Shown piece after piece: positions 28,432 through 36,885 of a stretch of 59,083 bases of DNA (positions within the stretch are counted from its first letter, which is position 1; every line of letters starts with the position of its first letter). The notes beneath the pieces are model-generated. The model saw nothing but the letters and a program-made list of their open reading frames with translations, was not told where the DNA came from and did not search any database. Location: contig JAATGJ010000067.1 in NCBI GenBank assembly GCA_015654695.1, positions 1 to 59,083 of the forward strand. The letters run 5' to 3'. Made by a program: the position numbers and the translations under genes. The DNA is from Chitinophagales bacterium (GTDB taxonomy: Bacteria; Bacteroidota; Bacteroidia; Chitinophagales; Chitinophagaceae).

Positions 28432-30804
28432 ATGCTGAAAAATTATTGTAAGATCGTTTTACGCAATTTATGGCGTTACAAAGGTTATACTCTATTAAAT
28501 ATTACCGGGATGGCGATAGGTATCGCCGCCATCGTCTGGGGATACCAGACTTGCCGTTTCAGTTTCAGCTTTGATAATTTTCATAAAGACAGGGATATTG
28601 TTTACCGGGCCTTATCTTATAAAGAAGGTGGCGAAGGGGTAAAAGGTATATTCCCGATGGCTGCGGTAAAGCGGGCGCAAAATGATTTTTCAGGAATCAC
28701 TGAAGCCATCCGTTACGATGGCAGGGGGTTGAATATTAAATACGACAAGAACGAACCGTTTGCAGAACAGGCCTTTTTTACCGACCCGTCTTTTTTTGAT
28801 GTATTTAATTTTCCGTTGGTGGCGGGCAACAACAACATCAATGATAAAAATGCTGTTGTCATTACTGAAAGAACAGCCAAAAAGTATTTTGGTAACCTGG
28901 ATCCATTAGGGAAATCACTGGTCTTTTACTCGGGCGAAACCTATGCGATGCCGCTTACTGTAACAGGTGTATTGAAAGATATACCGGTTAATTCAACCAT
29001 GCAGTTTGATTTTATATCGAATTTTGAAAACCTTTTGAAGGGCGACGGCTCACACATTGCGGCGGATGACTGGAATTGGTTTTTAGACGCTGCATTTTTT
29101 AAGATACCCAATGCTGCTGACGCATCGCGGTTGACAAAAGAGTTTAATAAATATATTCCTATTCAGAATAAAGCAAGGCAGGACTGGAAGACCGCTGGCT
29201 TTAAACTTATATCACTTGAGCAGAATGCGATAGACAAGAACCTGGACTACAACAGCCTGAATGAAAGACCGGAAGATTCGGCGGCGTACGGTCCGTTTGT
29301 ACTGGCGATATTGATCTTTCTTTCCGCCTGTCTTAATTTTTCGAACACCACGGTTTCCCGCGCTAACAGGAGGTTAAAAGAAATAGGAATGCGCAAAGTA
29401 ATGGGCAGTTCTCATTCAAGACTAATGTTGCAGTTGTTGCTCGAGTGTGGTTTTATAGTCCTGCTGGCTGCGCTTTTATCCGCTGTATTGAATTACTTCT
29501 GGTTCCCCGCGTTTAATGACATGTTTACCGGTTTAAAAATTACAGCTGATTATTTTAATGACATCAGCCTCCTGTTGTTTATTGCTGTGGCAATAATAGT
29601 GACTACGCTATTAGCAGGCGCCTACCCGGCATTTTACATTACCCGGTTTAATCCTTCCACCATATTTCGCGGCAGTGTAAAATTTGGCGGCAAAAATTTG
29701 TTTTCAAGGATCATGCTGGGTTTGCAATTATCTATTGCCCTTATTACTGTTATTGCCGGAATTGGTTTTGCCCGCAATGCAGCATTCCAAAAGAACTATG
29801 ATTACGGCTATAACATTGAAAACGCTATCGGCGTGGTCGTTACCGATACTAATTCATTTGCTGCATTTAAAAATGAAGTGGCCACTATTCCACAGGTTGT
29901 TGCATTGGCAGGAACAAGAAATCATATTGGATATGGCTGGAGAAAGGTGGTGGCGGAAGTACAGGGAATAAAAAAAGAGACCAATTATATCGAAGTAGGG
30001 AGGGATTACTTAAAGACGATGAACCTTCAAATGGCTGAAGGGAGGGCTTTTGACGCGGAAATGGAAGGTGATTTCACCAGTTCTGTTTTAATTACACAAA
30101 AAATGGCGGCCACTTATGGCTGGAAAGAGAAAGAAGCGCTGGGCAAACAGGTACATATTGACAGCCTGAACTATTCAGTTGTTGGTATCCTGAAGGATTT
30201 TCACATGGGCCAGTTATTTGATCCGTTAGAACCGGCGGTTTTAAAACTGGTTAAAGAAAATCGTTTTCAGTTTCTCATTATACAGGCGAAACCAGCGGAT
30301 ATCAATGATGTCTATTCCAAAACAAGGGATGCGTGGAAAAAGATTTTTCCTATGAAACCTTATTCAGGATTTTACCAGAGCGGACTCAAGGCTGAAGCCT
30401 ATAAAGTAAGTGCGAGCATCGCTAAAATATTTTCCTGGTTTGCTATTATCTCCATACTGCTTACAGCTACCGGTTTGTTCGCGCTGGTATCACTTACGGT
30501 ACTTAAAAAAATGAAAGAGATAGCGTTGCGTAAGATAGTGGGTGCAGGTCCCGGGCATATACTTGTTTTAATTAACCGTGGTTATTTCTGGGTATTCATT
30601 GCCGGGGCGGCAGCAGGATGTTACGGAGGCTGGTCGCTCACCAAACTTTTAATGGATATGATATTCCGGGTTAATGCAGGTGTCGGGCTGACAACCATCA
30701 TCAGCTCGGTAATTGTACTGTTTATCATAGTGGGTGTGACATCCGGAATAAAAGTATGGCAGGCGGTAAGGACAAATCCTGTAAAAAATTTGCGGGCAGA
30801 ATAA
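28432..30804 (+). CDS. divergent duplicated FtsX-type permease 7
   Basis: A 790-residue permease (MLKNYCKIVLRNLWRYK) and the most divergent of the array. TM1 ends in WGYQTCRFSFSFDNF. TM2 reads FLSACLNFSNTTVSRANRRLKEIGMRKVMGSS. TM6 has TATGLFALVSLTVLKKMKEIALRKIVGAG, where all others carry a form of GLFGL and KEIGxRKVLG. The AYR-type ending before TM8 is DMIFRVNAGVGL instead of the usual FAYRI..WW. The second domain keeps ILKDFHMGQLFDPL. The tail is NPVKNLRAE. Changes fall in the coupling helix of half two, so its fit to the shared ATPase may differ. The stop precedes the next ATG by 11 nt. Confidence 0.9.
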   Translation: MLKNYCKIVLRNLWRYKGYTLLNITGMAIGIAAIVWGYQTCRFSFSFDNFHKDRDIVYRALSYKEGGEGVKGIFPMAAVKRAQNDFSGITEAIRYDGRGLNIKYDKNEPFAEQAFFTDPSFFDVFNFPLVAGNNNINDKNAVVITERTAKKYFGNLDPLGKSLVFYSGETYAMPLTVTGVLKDIPVNSTMQFDFISNFENLLKGDGSHIAADDWNWFLDAAFFKIPNAADASRLTKEFNKYIPIQNKARQDWKTAGFKLISLEQNAIDKNLDYNSLNERPEDSAAYGPFVLAILIFLSACLNFSNTTVSRANRRLKEIGMRKVMGSSHSRLMLQLLLECGFIVLLAALLSAVLNYFWFPAFNDMFTGLKITADYFNDISLLLFIAVAIIVTTLLAGAYPAFYITRFNPSTIFRGSVKFGGKNLFSRIMLGLQLSIALITVIAGIGFARNAAFQKNYDYGYNIENAIGVVVTDTNSFAAFKNEVATIPQVVALAGTRNHIGYGWRKVVAEVQGIKKETNYIEVGRDYLKTMNLQMAEGRAFDAEMEGDFTSSVLITQKMAATYGWKEKEALGKQVHIDSLNYSVVGILKDFHMGQLFDPLEPAVLKLVKENRFQFLIIQAKPADINDVYSKTRDAWKKIFPMKPYSGFYQSGLKAEAYKVSASIAKIFSWFAIISILLTATGLFALVSLTVLKKMKEIALRKIVGAGPGHILVLINRGYFWVFIAGAAAGCYGGWSLTKLLMDMIFRVNAGVGLTTIISSVIVLFIIVGVTSGIKVWQAVRTNPVKNLRAE

Positions 30805-30815
30805 TAAACATAACT

Positions 30816-33197
30816 ATGATAAAAAATTATTTTAAAATAGCATGGCGAAATCTTAGCAGAAACAAAGGCTACAGCGCAATTAATATCGGCGGACTCGCTG
30901 TGGGTATGGCGGTAGCTATGCTTATTGGTTTATGGATATACGATGAATTGTCTTTTGATAAGTATCATAAGAATTACGACCGCATTGCCCAAATAATGCA
31001 AAATCAATCTTACAATGGTGAAATTGGAACAGAAACAACTGTGCCGCCTGTGATGGCAGAGGAAATCAGGAATGCGTATGGAAGCGATTTCAAGTATGTA
31101 CTGCAATCTTCCTGGACAGAGTCCCATATCCTGAACGTTGGCGAAAACCGGTTTACTAAAAGAGGTAATTATATTGATCCGCAAATTGCCGAAATGTTGT
31201 CGCTAAAAATGATAAAAGGTACAAGGGCAGGTTTAAAAGAACCTTATTCGATTTTATTATCAGCATCGGCAGCCAAAGTTTATTTTGGTGAAAACGAACC
31301 TTTGGATAAAATGATAAACCTTGATAATAAAGTGGAAGTAAAAGTTACAGGTGTATATGAAGATTTGCCTTATAATTCAACGTTTAAAGATATTTCTTTC
31401 TTTTTACCATGGGAACTTTACAAAATCCGAAATCCATGGCTAAAGGAAATAAAAGATCCGTGGAGCGGGAATTTTACACTGGCCTATGCCCAAATAGCTG
31501 ATAATGCTGATATGGAAAAAGTGTCGGCAAAAATCAGGGATGTGAAATTGAATAAAGTTGGAAAGGATGAAGCTAAATTTAAGCCCGAGATTTTCCTGCA
31601 ACCAATGAGTAAATGGCATCTGTATTCAGATTTCAAAAATGGCAAAAACACAGGAGGACGGATTGAATTTGTATGGCTTTTTGGCATTATTGGCGTGTTT
31701 GTATTGTTTTTAGCGTGCATCAATTTTATGAATTTGGCAACTGCACGTTCCGAAAAAAGAGCAAAAGAAGTTGGGATCAGAAAGGCTATTGGTTCAGTTC
31801 GCGGGCAATTGGTACGTCAATTTTTTTCCGAATCATTTTTAGTAGTTTCTTTTTCCTTTATATTTTCCTTGCTGATTGTTGTATTTATTTTGCCATTTTT
31901 CAATGAAGTTGCTGACAAAAAAATATCGGTTTTATGGACAAACCCTGTCTTTTGGCTTCTCTGGATTGGTTTTAGTTTAATTACCGGCATAATTGCAGGG
32001 CTTTATCCGGCCCTGTATTTATCTTCTTTTCAGCCTGCGAAAGTTTTGAAAGGAACTTTCAGAGCAGGCCGTTTTGCTTCTTTTCCCCGCAAGGTTTTGG
32101 TGGTTGTGCAGTTTACGGTTTCTATAACCTTGATTATCGGAACAATCATCGTTTTTCGCCAAATAGAATATGCAAAAGACCGCCCAATTGGTTATAACCG
32201 CGATGGTTTATTGAGTATTAGCTTGCCGGCTAATGTTTTTAAACATTTTGAAGCAGTACGAAATGAATTAAAAAATGCCAGGGCAATCGAAGAAATGGCA
32301 ATATCACAAAGCCCTGCTACCGAGGTTTGGAACACCAACGGAGGTTTCGACTGGGAAGGCAAAGACCCCAGCTTTGCCGTTGATTTTCCTAATAATTCAG
32401 TCTCGTATGAATATGGTAAAACAGTTGGCTGGACAATAAAAGAAGGACGGGATTTCTCAAGAGATTTTGCTACGGATTCGTCTGTATTTATTATGAATGA
32501 AACAGCCGCTAAATTTATAGGCTTCCGGGAACCAATCGGGAAAATAGTAAAATGGAACGATAAACCTTACAAGATCATTGGCATTGTAAAAGATTTGGTA
32601 GTAGAATCGCCTTACGAGCCCACTCGTCCTTCACTTTTTCATATTTCAAACGAAAAAGAAAATCTTGTAATTCTCAGAATGAACACCAATAAAAGTGCGG
32701 GCGAAGCATTGAAAAGCATCGAATCCGTATTTAAGAAATATAGCCCGGCTGTTCCTTTTGAATACAAATTTGTAAATGAAGAGTACGCAAGAAAATTCAG
32801 CCAGGAACAACGTATCGGCAAATTAGTAAGCTTCTTTGCTATTCTCGCAATTTTTATTTCCTGTCTTGGCCTTTTTGGTTTAGCGTCTTTTGTTGCCGAA
32901 CAAAGAACAAAAGAAATAGGTATAAGAAAAGTAGTAGGTGCATCGGTATTCAGGCTATGGCGGTTGCTGTCAAAAGATTTTATCGTATTAGTTGTTGTTT
33001 CCTCTTTCATCGCTGTTCCTGTTGCTTATTATTATATGAATGGCTGGTTACAGAAATATCAATACCGGACAAATATTGAGTGGTGGATTTTAGCAGTGGC
33101 TATTGCCGGGGCGTTGCTGGTTACATTATTAACAGTAAGCTTCCAGGCAATAAAAGCTGCTGTTGCTAACCCGGTGAAATCATTGCGAACAGAGTGA
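30816..33197 (+). CDS. duplicated FtsX/MacB-type permease 8 (SPY subfamily)
   Basis: A 793-residue permease; the start MIKNYFKIAWRNLSRNK at 30816 is preferred over an upstream ATG at 30756 inside permease 7, because all paralogues begin at this motif. Marks of the GTRAGLK group are present: GLAVGMAVAMLIGLW, KNYDRIAQ, KGTRAGLKEPYSILLS, MSKWHLYSDFKNG, KDRPIGY and VESPYEPTRPSLF. Coupling motifs are RAKEVGIRKAIGS and RTKEIGIRKVVGAS. It is closest in layout to permeases 4, 12 and 15. The sequence looks richer in A+T than permeases 12 and 15. The tail TCATTGCGAACAGAGTGA is the repeat-type form. Confidence 0.93.
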   Translation: MIKNYFKIAWRNLSRNKGYSAINIGGLAVGMAVAMLIGLWIYDELSFDKYHKNYDRIAQIMQNQSYNGEIGTETTVPPVMAEEIRNAYGSDFKYVLQSSWTESHILNVGENRFTKRGNYIDPQIAEMLSLKMIKGTRAGLKEPYSILLSASAAKVYFGENEPLDKMINLDNKVEVKVTGVYEDLPYNSTFKDISFFLPWELYKIRNPWLKEIKDPWSGNFTLAYAQIADNADMEKVSAKIRDVKLNKVGKDEAKFKPEIFLQPMSKWHLYSDFKNGKNTGGRIEFVWLFGIIGVFVLFLACINFMNLATARSEKRAKEVGIRKAIGSVRGQLVRQFFSESFLVVSFSFIFSLLIVVFILPFFNEVADKKISVLWTNPVFWLLWIGFSLITGIIAGLYPALYLSSFQPAKVLKGTFRAGRFASFPRKVLVVVQFTVSITLIIGTIIVFRQIEYAKDRPIGYNRDGLLSISLPANVFKHFEAVRNELKNARAIEEMAISQSPATEVWNTNGGFDWEGKDPSFAVDFPNNSVSYEYGKTVGWTIKEGRDFSRDFATDSSVFIMNETAAKFIGFREPIGKIVKWNDKPYKIIGIVKDLVVESPYEPTRPSLFHISNEKENLVILRMNTNKSAGEALKSIESVFKKYSPAVPFEYKFVNEEYARKFSQEQRIGKLVSFFAILAIFISCLGLFGLASFVAEQRTKEIGIRKVVGASVFRLWRLLSKDFIVLVVVSSFIAVPVAYYYMNGWLQKYQYRTNIEWWILAVAIAGALLVTLLTVSFQAIKAAVANPVKSLRTE

Positions 33198-33248
33198 AAC
33201 GTCATTACGACTGCGAACAAAGTGAGCAGGAGGCAAAGAACAAAATAA
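33180..33248 (+). repeat. REP-like junction repeat 8/9 with R-T-K-stop vestige
   Basis: After the coding tail come AACGTCATTACGACTGCGAA and CAAAGTGAGCAGGAGGCAAA, ending AGA ACA AAA TAA (33237-33248), 12 nt before the ATG of permease 9. Confidence 0.8.
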
Positions 33249-33260
33249 AAAGAATTAGCC

Positions 33261-35681
33261 ATGTTTAGAAATTATTTGAAAACGCTCATCCGTAATATGC
33301 AGAAAAACAAACTGCATACGGCTATTAACATTATTGGTATGGCGGTGGCGTTCACCTGCAGCATCCTGTTGATGGTAATGGTGTACCGTGAATTTTCATT
33401 CGATCAGTTTCAGCAAAACAAAACCAAACTATTTAAACTCTATTCTTTTGAAAATAGGAGTGAAGGAATGAATCTACATTCAGGGATGAGTTATCCTGTT
33501 GTCACTACTATTAAAATGGAAGGCATTGGAGTAGAAAAGGCGACACGCATCAAGTATCGTGGCAGGGAAGTGCGTTATAAAGACAAAACACTGGAGCAAT
33601 CAACTCAATTGGTGGACGATGATTATTTCAGCATGTTTTCTTTCACTATAGTGAAAGGTGCGAAGCAACATCCGCTGGCTGATATAGGTAATACAGTGCT
33701 AAGTGAAAAGACAGCAGCTTCCCTTTTTGGCACAGAAGACCCGGTTGGAAAAACTATCGAAGTAAAGATCGGCGGCAATTGGAACAAGCTGATGGTGTCA
33801 GCCATTTTGCAGGACGCCCCGCTTAATTCATCCATCACGTATTCAGTACTGGCACGTACCGAATTAGACCCTGATTATGCAACGCAGAAGGATAGCTGGA
33901 ATAACCAGCATCATGATGTATATGTACAGTTAAATGACCAGGCAGCACAAGTACAGGTAGAAAAACAGTTGCGGGAGTATATAAAAAAACATAACCCACC
34001 GAACATTGAAAATTTAAAAAAAGAAGGCTACAGGGCTGATGCCAATGGCGACTATACCGGCATGAAATTATTACCGCTAACCGATATACATTTCAGCGCT
34101 GAACTGGGGGATGGCAATATCGTTAGTAAACCTTTCCTGTATATTCTGTTGCTGGTGGCCTGTATGATCATACTGATCGCCTGTTTCAATTTTGTCAATC
34201 TGAATATTGGTTTGTCCTTTACCCGTACCAAAGAAATGGGTATCCGCAAATGCCTTGGTGCAGGTAAACGGCAGGTGTGGCTGCAGGTTTGGGGCGAAAG
34301 CCTGGTGACTGTTTTAATAGCGATGCTGACCGGAATTACAGCAACATTTGTTTTAATGAAAGGCTTCAACAAGCTGATGCAGGCAAAGTTTGACACTTCA
34401 TTATTATACCAGCCCGCTATTATTTTTTATTTATTCCTTATCCTGGTTTTTGTTTCGCTGATCGCGTCCGGCTATCCTTCTTTTATTATGGGAAAATTGA
34501 AGACAGTGGAAATATTAAAAGGAAAAATTTCTTTGAAAAAGCCGGGTATATTCCGCAATGCTTTAATTGTAGCGCAGTTTGCCATAGCCATTATACTGAT
34601 CTGCACTACCATTATTATTTACCAGCAGTTTCAGCATTTACGCAACGCCCCGCTGGGATATACTACATCATCACTTATCAGTGTGCCCATCAAGCAGGAT
34701 GATAAGGGAAGAGAGATTACAGGCAAGTTGCGAAACCTTTTGGCTTCGCAGCCTTCAGTAGTAAGTGTATCCGGGTCGTCTATCAATTTTGGCCTTGGAC
34801 AGGATGGAAGCATCAGCAAGTGGAGCATTGGGTTTGATTACAATGGAAAATCCGTGGGCACTAATTTTTTAGCGGCGGATTATGATATTTTAAAAACGCT
34901 GGATATTTCTTTAAAGGAAGGAAGGGATTTTTCTACCGCCCATGTTGCCGATAGTATGAATGCGGTAATTGTAACAGAAAGCATGGCCAGCCAACTGGCT
35001 GAAAAAGATGTAGTAGGTCTTTCCTTTTATTCAGACAGCAGCAAACCCAAATGGAATGTAATTGGCGTGATACCTGATTTTCATTTATACTCCATGTACG
35101 AGAAAAGTGAACCACTTACGATCAGTATGAAATCTGATGCTTCCATCAGCTATGCATTGATACGGGTGAATACACAAAACCCGGCCGCTACGCTCAACAT
35201 GATTAAGCAGGTATATGCACAGGCAGAACCCGGTGTTGAATTCAAAGGATCGTATGTGAATGAAAATATTGATCGCTGGTATGCCAATGAAGAGAGACTT
35301 TCCAATATGTTTTCAATCGCATCATTAGTAGCCATTATTCTTTCCTGCATGGGATTATTTGGAATGGCGTTTATCGTTATACGGCAGCGGGTGAAAGAGA
35401 TAGGCGTTCGCAAAGTACTGGGCGCTTCCGTAGGTGGTATTGCTGCATTGGTAACAAAAGAATTTATCAAACCGGTGGTGATCGCTTTATTCATAGCTAC
35501 ACCCATCGCCTGGTGGGCGATGGATAAATGGCTGCAGGATTTTATGTACAGGATAAACATTCATTGGTGGGTATTTGCTTCGGCAGGGTTGGTGGCTGTA
35601 TTAATCGCCATCCTTACTGTAAGCTTTCATGCGGTAAAAGCTGCGGTGGTCAACCCGGTGAAGTCATTGCGAACGGAGTGA
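33261..35681 (+). CDS. duplicated FtsX/MacB-type permease 9
   Basis: An 806-residue permease (MFRNYLKTLIRNMQKNK) with a divergent first half. TM1 is GMAVAFTCSILLMVMV; TM2 reads IACFNFVNLNIGLSFTRTKEMGIRKCLGAG, with a cysteine in the coupling helix. The second half is canonical: GLFGMAFIVIRQRVKEIGVRKVLGAS. The second periplasmic domain contains VIPDFHLYSMYEKS, a DFH variant with proline in place of lysine. Its tail TCATTGCGAACGGAGTGA belongs to the repeat-type class. It is the last permease before the DUF4097 gene. Confidence 0.92.
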   Translation: MFRNYLKTLIRNMQKNKLHTAINIIGMAVAFTCSILLMVMVYREFSFDQFQQNKTKLFKLYSFENRSEGMNLHSGMSYPVVTTIKMEGIGVEKATRIKYRGREVRYKDKTLEQSTQLVDDDYFSMFSFTIVKGAKQHPLADIGNTVLSEKTAASLFGTEDPVGKTIEVKIGGNWNKLMVSAILQDAPLNSSITYSVLARTELDPDYATQKDSWNNQHHDVYVQLNDQAAQVQVEKQLREYIKKHNPPNIENLKKEGYRADANGDYTGMKLLPLTDIHFSAELGDGNIVSKPFLYILLLVACMIILIACFNFVNLNIGLSFTRTKEMGIRKCLGAGKRQVWLQVWGESLVTVLIAMLTGITATFVLMKGFNKLMQAKFDTSLLYQPAIIFYLFLILVFVSLIASGYPSFIMGKLKTVEILKGKISLKKPGIFRNALIVAQFAIAIILICTTIIIYQQFQHLRNAPLGYTTSSLISVPIKQDDKGREITGKLRNLLASQPSVVSVSGSSINFGLGQDGSISKWSIGFDYNGKSVGTNFLAADYDILKTLDISLKEGRDFSTAHVADSMNAVIVTESMASQLAEKDVVGLSFYSDSSKPKWNVIGVIPDFHLYSMYEKSEPLTISMKSDASISYALIRVNTQNPAATLNMIKQVYAQAEPGVEFKGSYVNENIDRWYANEERLSNMFSIASLVAIILSCMGLFGMAFIVIRQRVKEIGVRKVLGASVGGIAALVTKEFIKPVVIALFIATPIAWWAMDKWLQDFMYRINIHWWVFASAGLVAVLIAILTVSFHAVKAAVVNPVKSLRTE

Positions 35682-35742
35682 AGCAACGAACAGAGTGAAG
35701 CGCCATTGCGGCTGCGAACAAAATGAGCAGGAAGCAAAAACA
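35664..35742 (+). repeat. REP-like junction repeat between permease 9 and DUF4097 gene
   Basis: Two 17-bp units (GAACGGAGTGAAGCAAC from 35671, then GAACAGAGTGAAGC) are followed by CGCCATTGCGGCTGCGAACA and AAATGAGCAGGAAGCAAAAA. The R-T-E string is decayed to AAA ACA GGG TAA. Confidence 0.75.
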
Positions 35743-35773
35743 GGGTAAAAATTTATCATCTAAATAAACAATT

Positions 35774-36808
35774 ATGAAAAAGATTTTACTGAGTTTACTA
35801 TTAACGTTGCCAGCCTTTTCTATGATGGCTCAAAATGATAAGGAGCCTTATCTCACAAAGGCGCTGAATAATGAGACTATTAAAAACGTGGAGGTGCAAA
35901 CTTCCGGGGGATCTATAAGCGTTTCTGATGCCAATGCTTCAGATATCCGTATTGAAGTATATATAACCGGGAATAATAACAGCGACAACCTGTCCAAAGA
36001 AGAAATAAAACAGCGGCTGGATGAAAAGTATGAATTGAATATCTCTGTCAGTAATAATAAACTGGTGGCTATTGCCAGACCGAAAACAAAAATAACAGAC
36101 TGGAAGCGGACTCTGAATATTTCATTCCGGGTATTTGTTCCCAAAAATATTTCCACTGATCTGTCAACAAGCGGCGGAAGCATCAGCCTGGCCGGTATTG
36201 CAGGTAAGCAGGCTTTTTCTACCAGTGGCGGAAGTTTGAACATAGATAATGTAAGCGGCAACATAAGCGGCAAAACTTCGGGTGGAAGTATTTATGTTAA
36301 AAATTCTACAGACGATATTGAACTTATTACAAGCGGCGGAAGCATCTACGCAAAAAACTGTGAAGGCAATCTTAAACTAATTACTTCCGGTGGTTCTATC
36401 AGTCTCAAAGAGCTTAAAGGAAATATTAAAGCCACTACCAGTGGCGGAAGTATTAGCGGAATGAAAATTTCCGGCGAACTGACCGCACGTACTTCAGCCG
36501 GAAACATTGATCTCACCGATCTGACGTGCAGCCTGGAAACCTCTACAAGCGCCGGAAATATTGATGTTTCAGTGGCAACACTTGGCAAGTATATTAAAAT
36601 TAATAACTCAGGGGGCAACGTTGACCTGGAACTGCCAAAGGGCAAAGGCATTGATCTTGATTTGTCAGCCAATAAAATTAAAACAAATGAACTCAGCAAT
36701 TTTACCGGTGAAAAAAATGAAGATGAGATCGAAGGAAAATTAAATGGAGGTGGTGTACGCGTTGATGTAAGATCAGGTGGCGGGAAAATCAACCTGGTTT
36801 TTAAATAA
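35774..36808 (+). CDS. DUF4097-type secreted beta-solenoid protein
   Basis: A 344-residue exported protein with a signal peptide (MKKILLSLLLTLPAFSMMAQ). From about residue 130 it is built of short repeats whose core is TSGGS(I/L), returning about every 18-22 residues (SLAGIAGK.., SLNIDNVSGN.., SIYVKN.., SIYAKN.., SISLKEL.., SISGMKIS..), then TSAGNIDL/V variants and a closing SGGGKINLVF. This is the pattern of DUF4097/adhesin-like beta-helices. It is the only non-permease gene in the 45-kb array and is flanked by permease-junction remnants. It may be a periplasmic or surface factor linked to envelope stress; DUF4097 proteins often accompany sigma/anti-sigma or envelope regulators. Function unknown. 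Confidence 0.85.
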   Translation: MKKILLSLLLTLPAFSMMAQNDKEPYLTKALNNETIKNVEVQTSGGSISVSDANASDIRIEVYITGNNNSDNLSKEEIKQRLDEKYELNISVSNNKLVAIARPKTKITDWKRTLNISFRVFVPKNISTDLSTSGGSISLAGIAGKQAFSTSGGSLNIDNVSGNISGKTSGGSIYVKNSTDDIELITSGGSIYAKNCEGNLKLITSGGSISLKELKGNIKATTSGGSISGMKISGELTARTSAGNIDLTDLTCSLETSTSAGNIDVSVATLGKYIKINNSGGNVDLELPKGKGIDLDLSANKIKTNELSNFTGEKNEDEIEGKLNGGGVRVDVRSGGGKINLVFK

Positions 36809-36854
36809 GCCTGCTGCAGGAAACCCGGTTGGTTTGCTATTTCTAATGTGTTAA

Positions 36855-36875
36855 AAGAGTTTAAGGACAGAATAA
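36855..36875 (+). repeat. vestigial permease tail (K-S-L-R-T-E-stop)
   Basis: AAG AGT TTA AGG ACA GAA TAA reads K-S-L-R-T-E-stop but no permease frame leads into it; the preceding gene is the DUF4097 protein. It is base-for-base like the end of permease 3 and stops 10 nt before the next permease ATG. An ACCCGGTT at 36823-36830 may be a further scrap of the same tail (NPV codons). Confidence 0.75.
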
Positions 36876-36885
36876 ATGTATAGCT

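Noticed and set aside
30756-30815. Upstream start of permease 8 overlapping permease 7
   Set aside because: The extension reads the end of permease 7 out of frame; the conserved start at 30816 fits the tight junction spacing of 11 nt.
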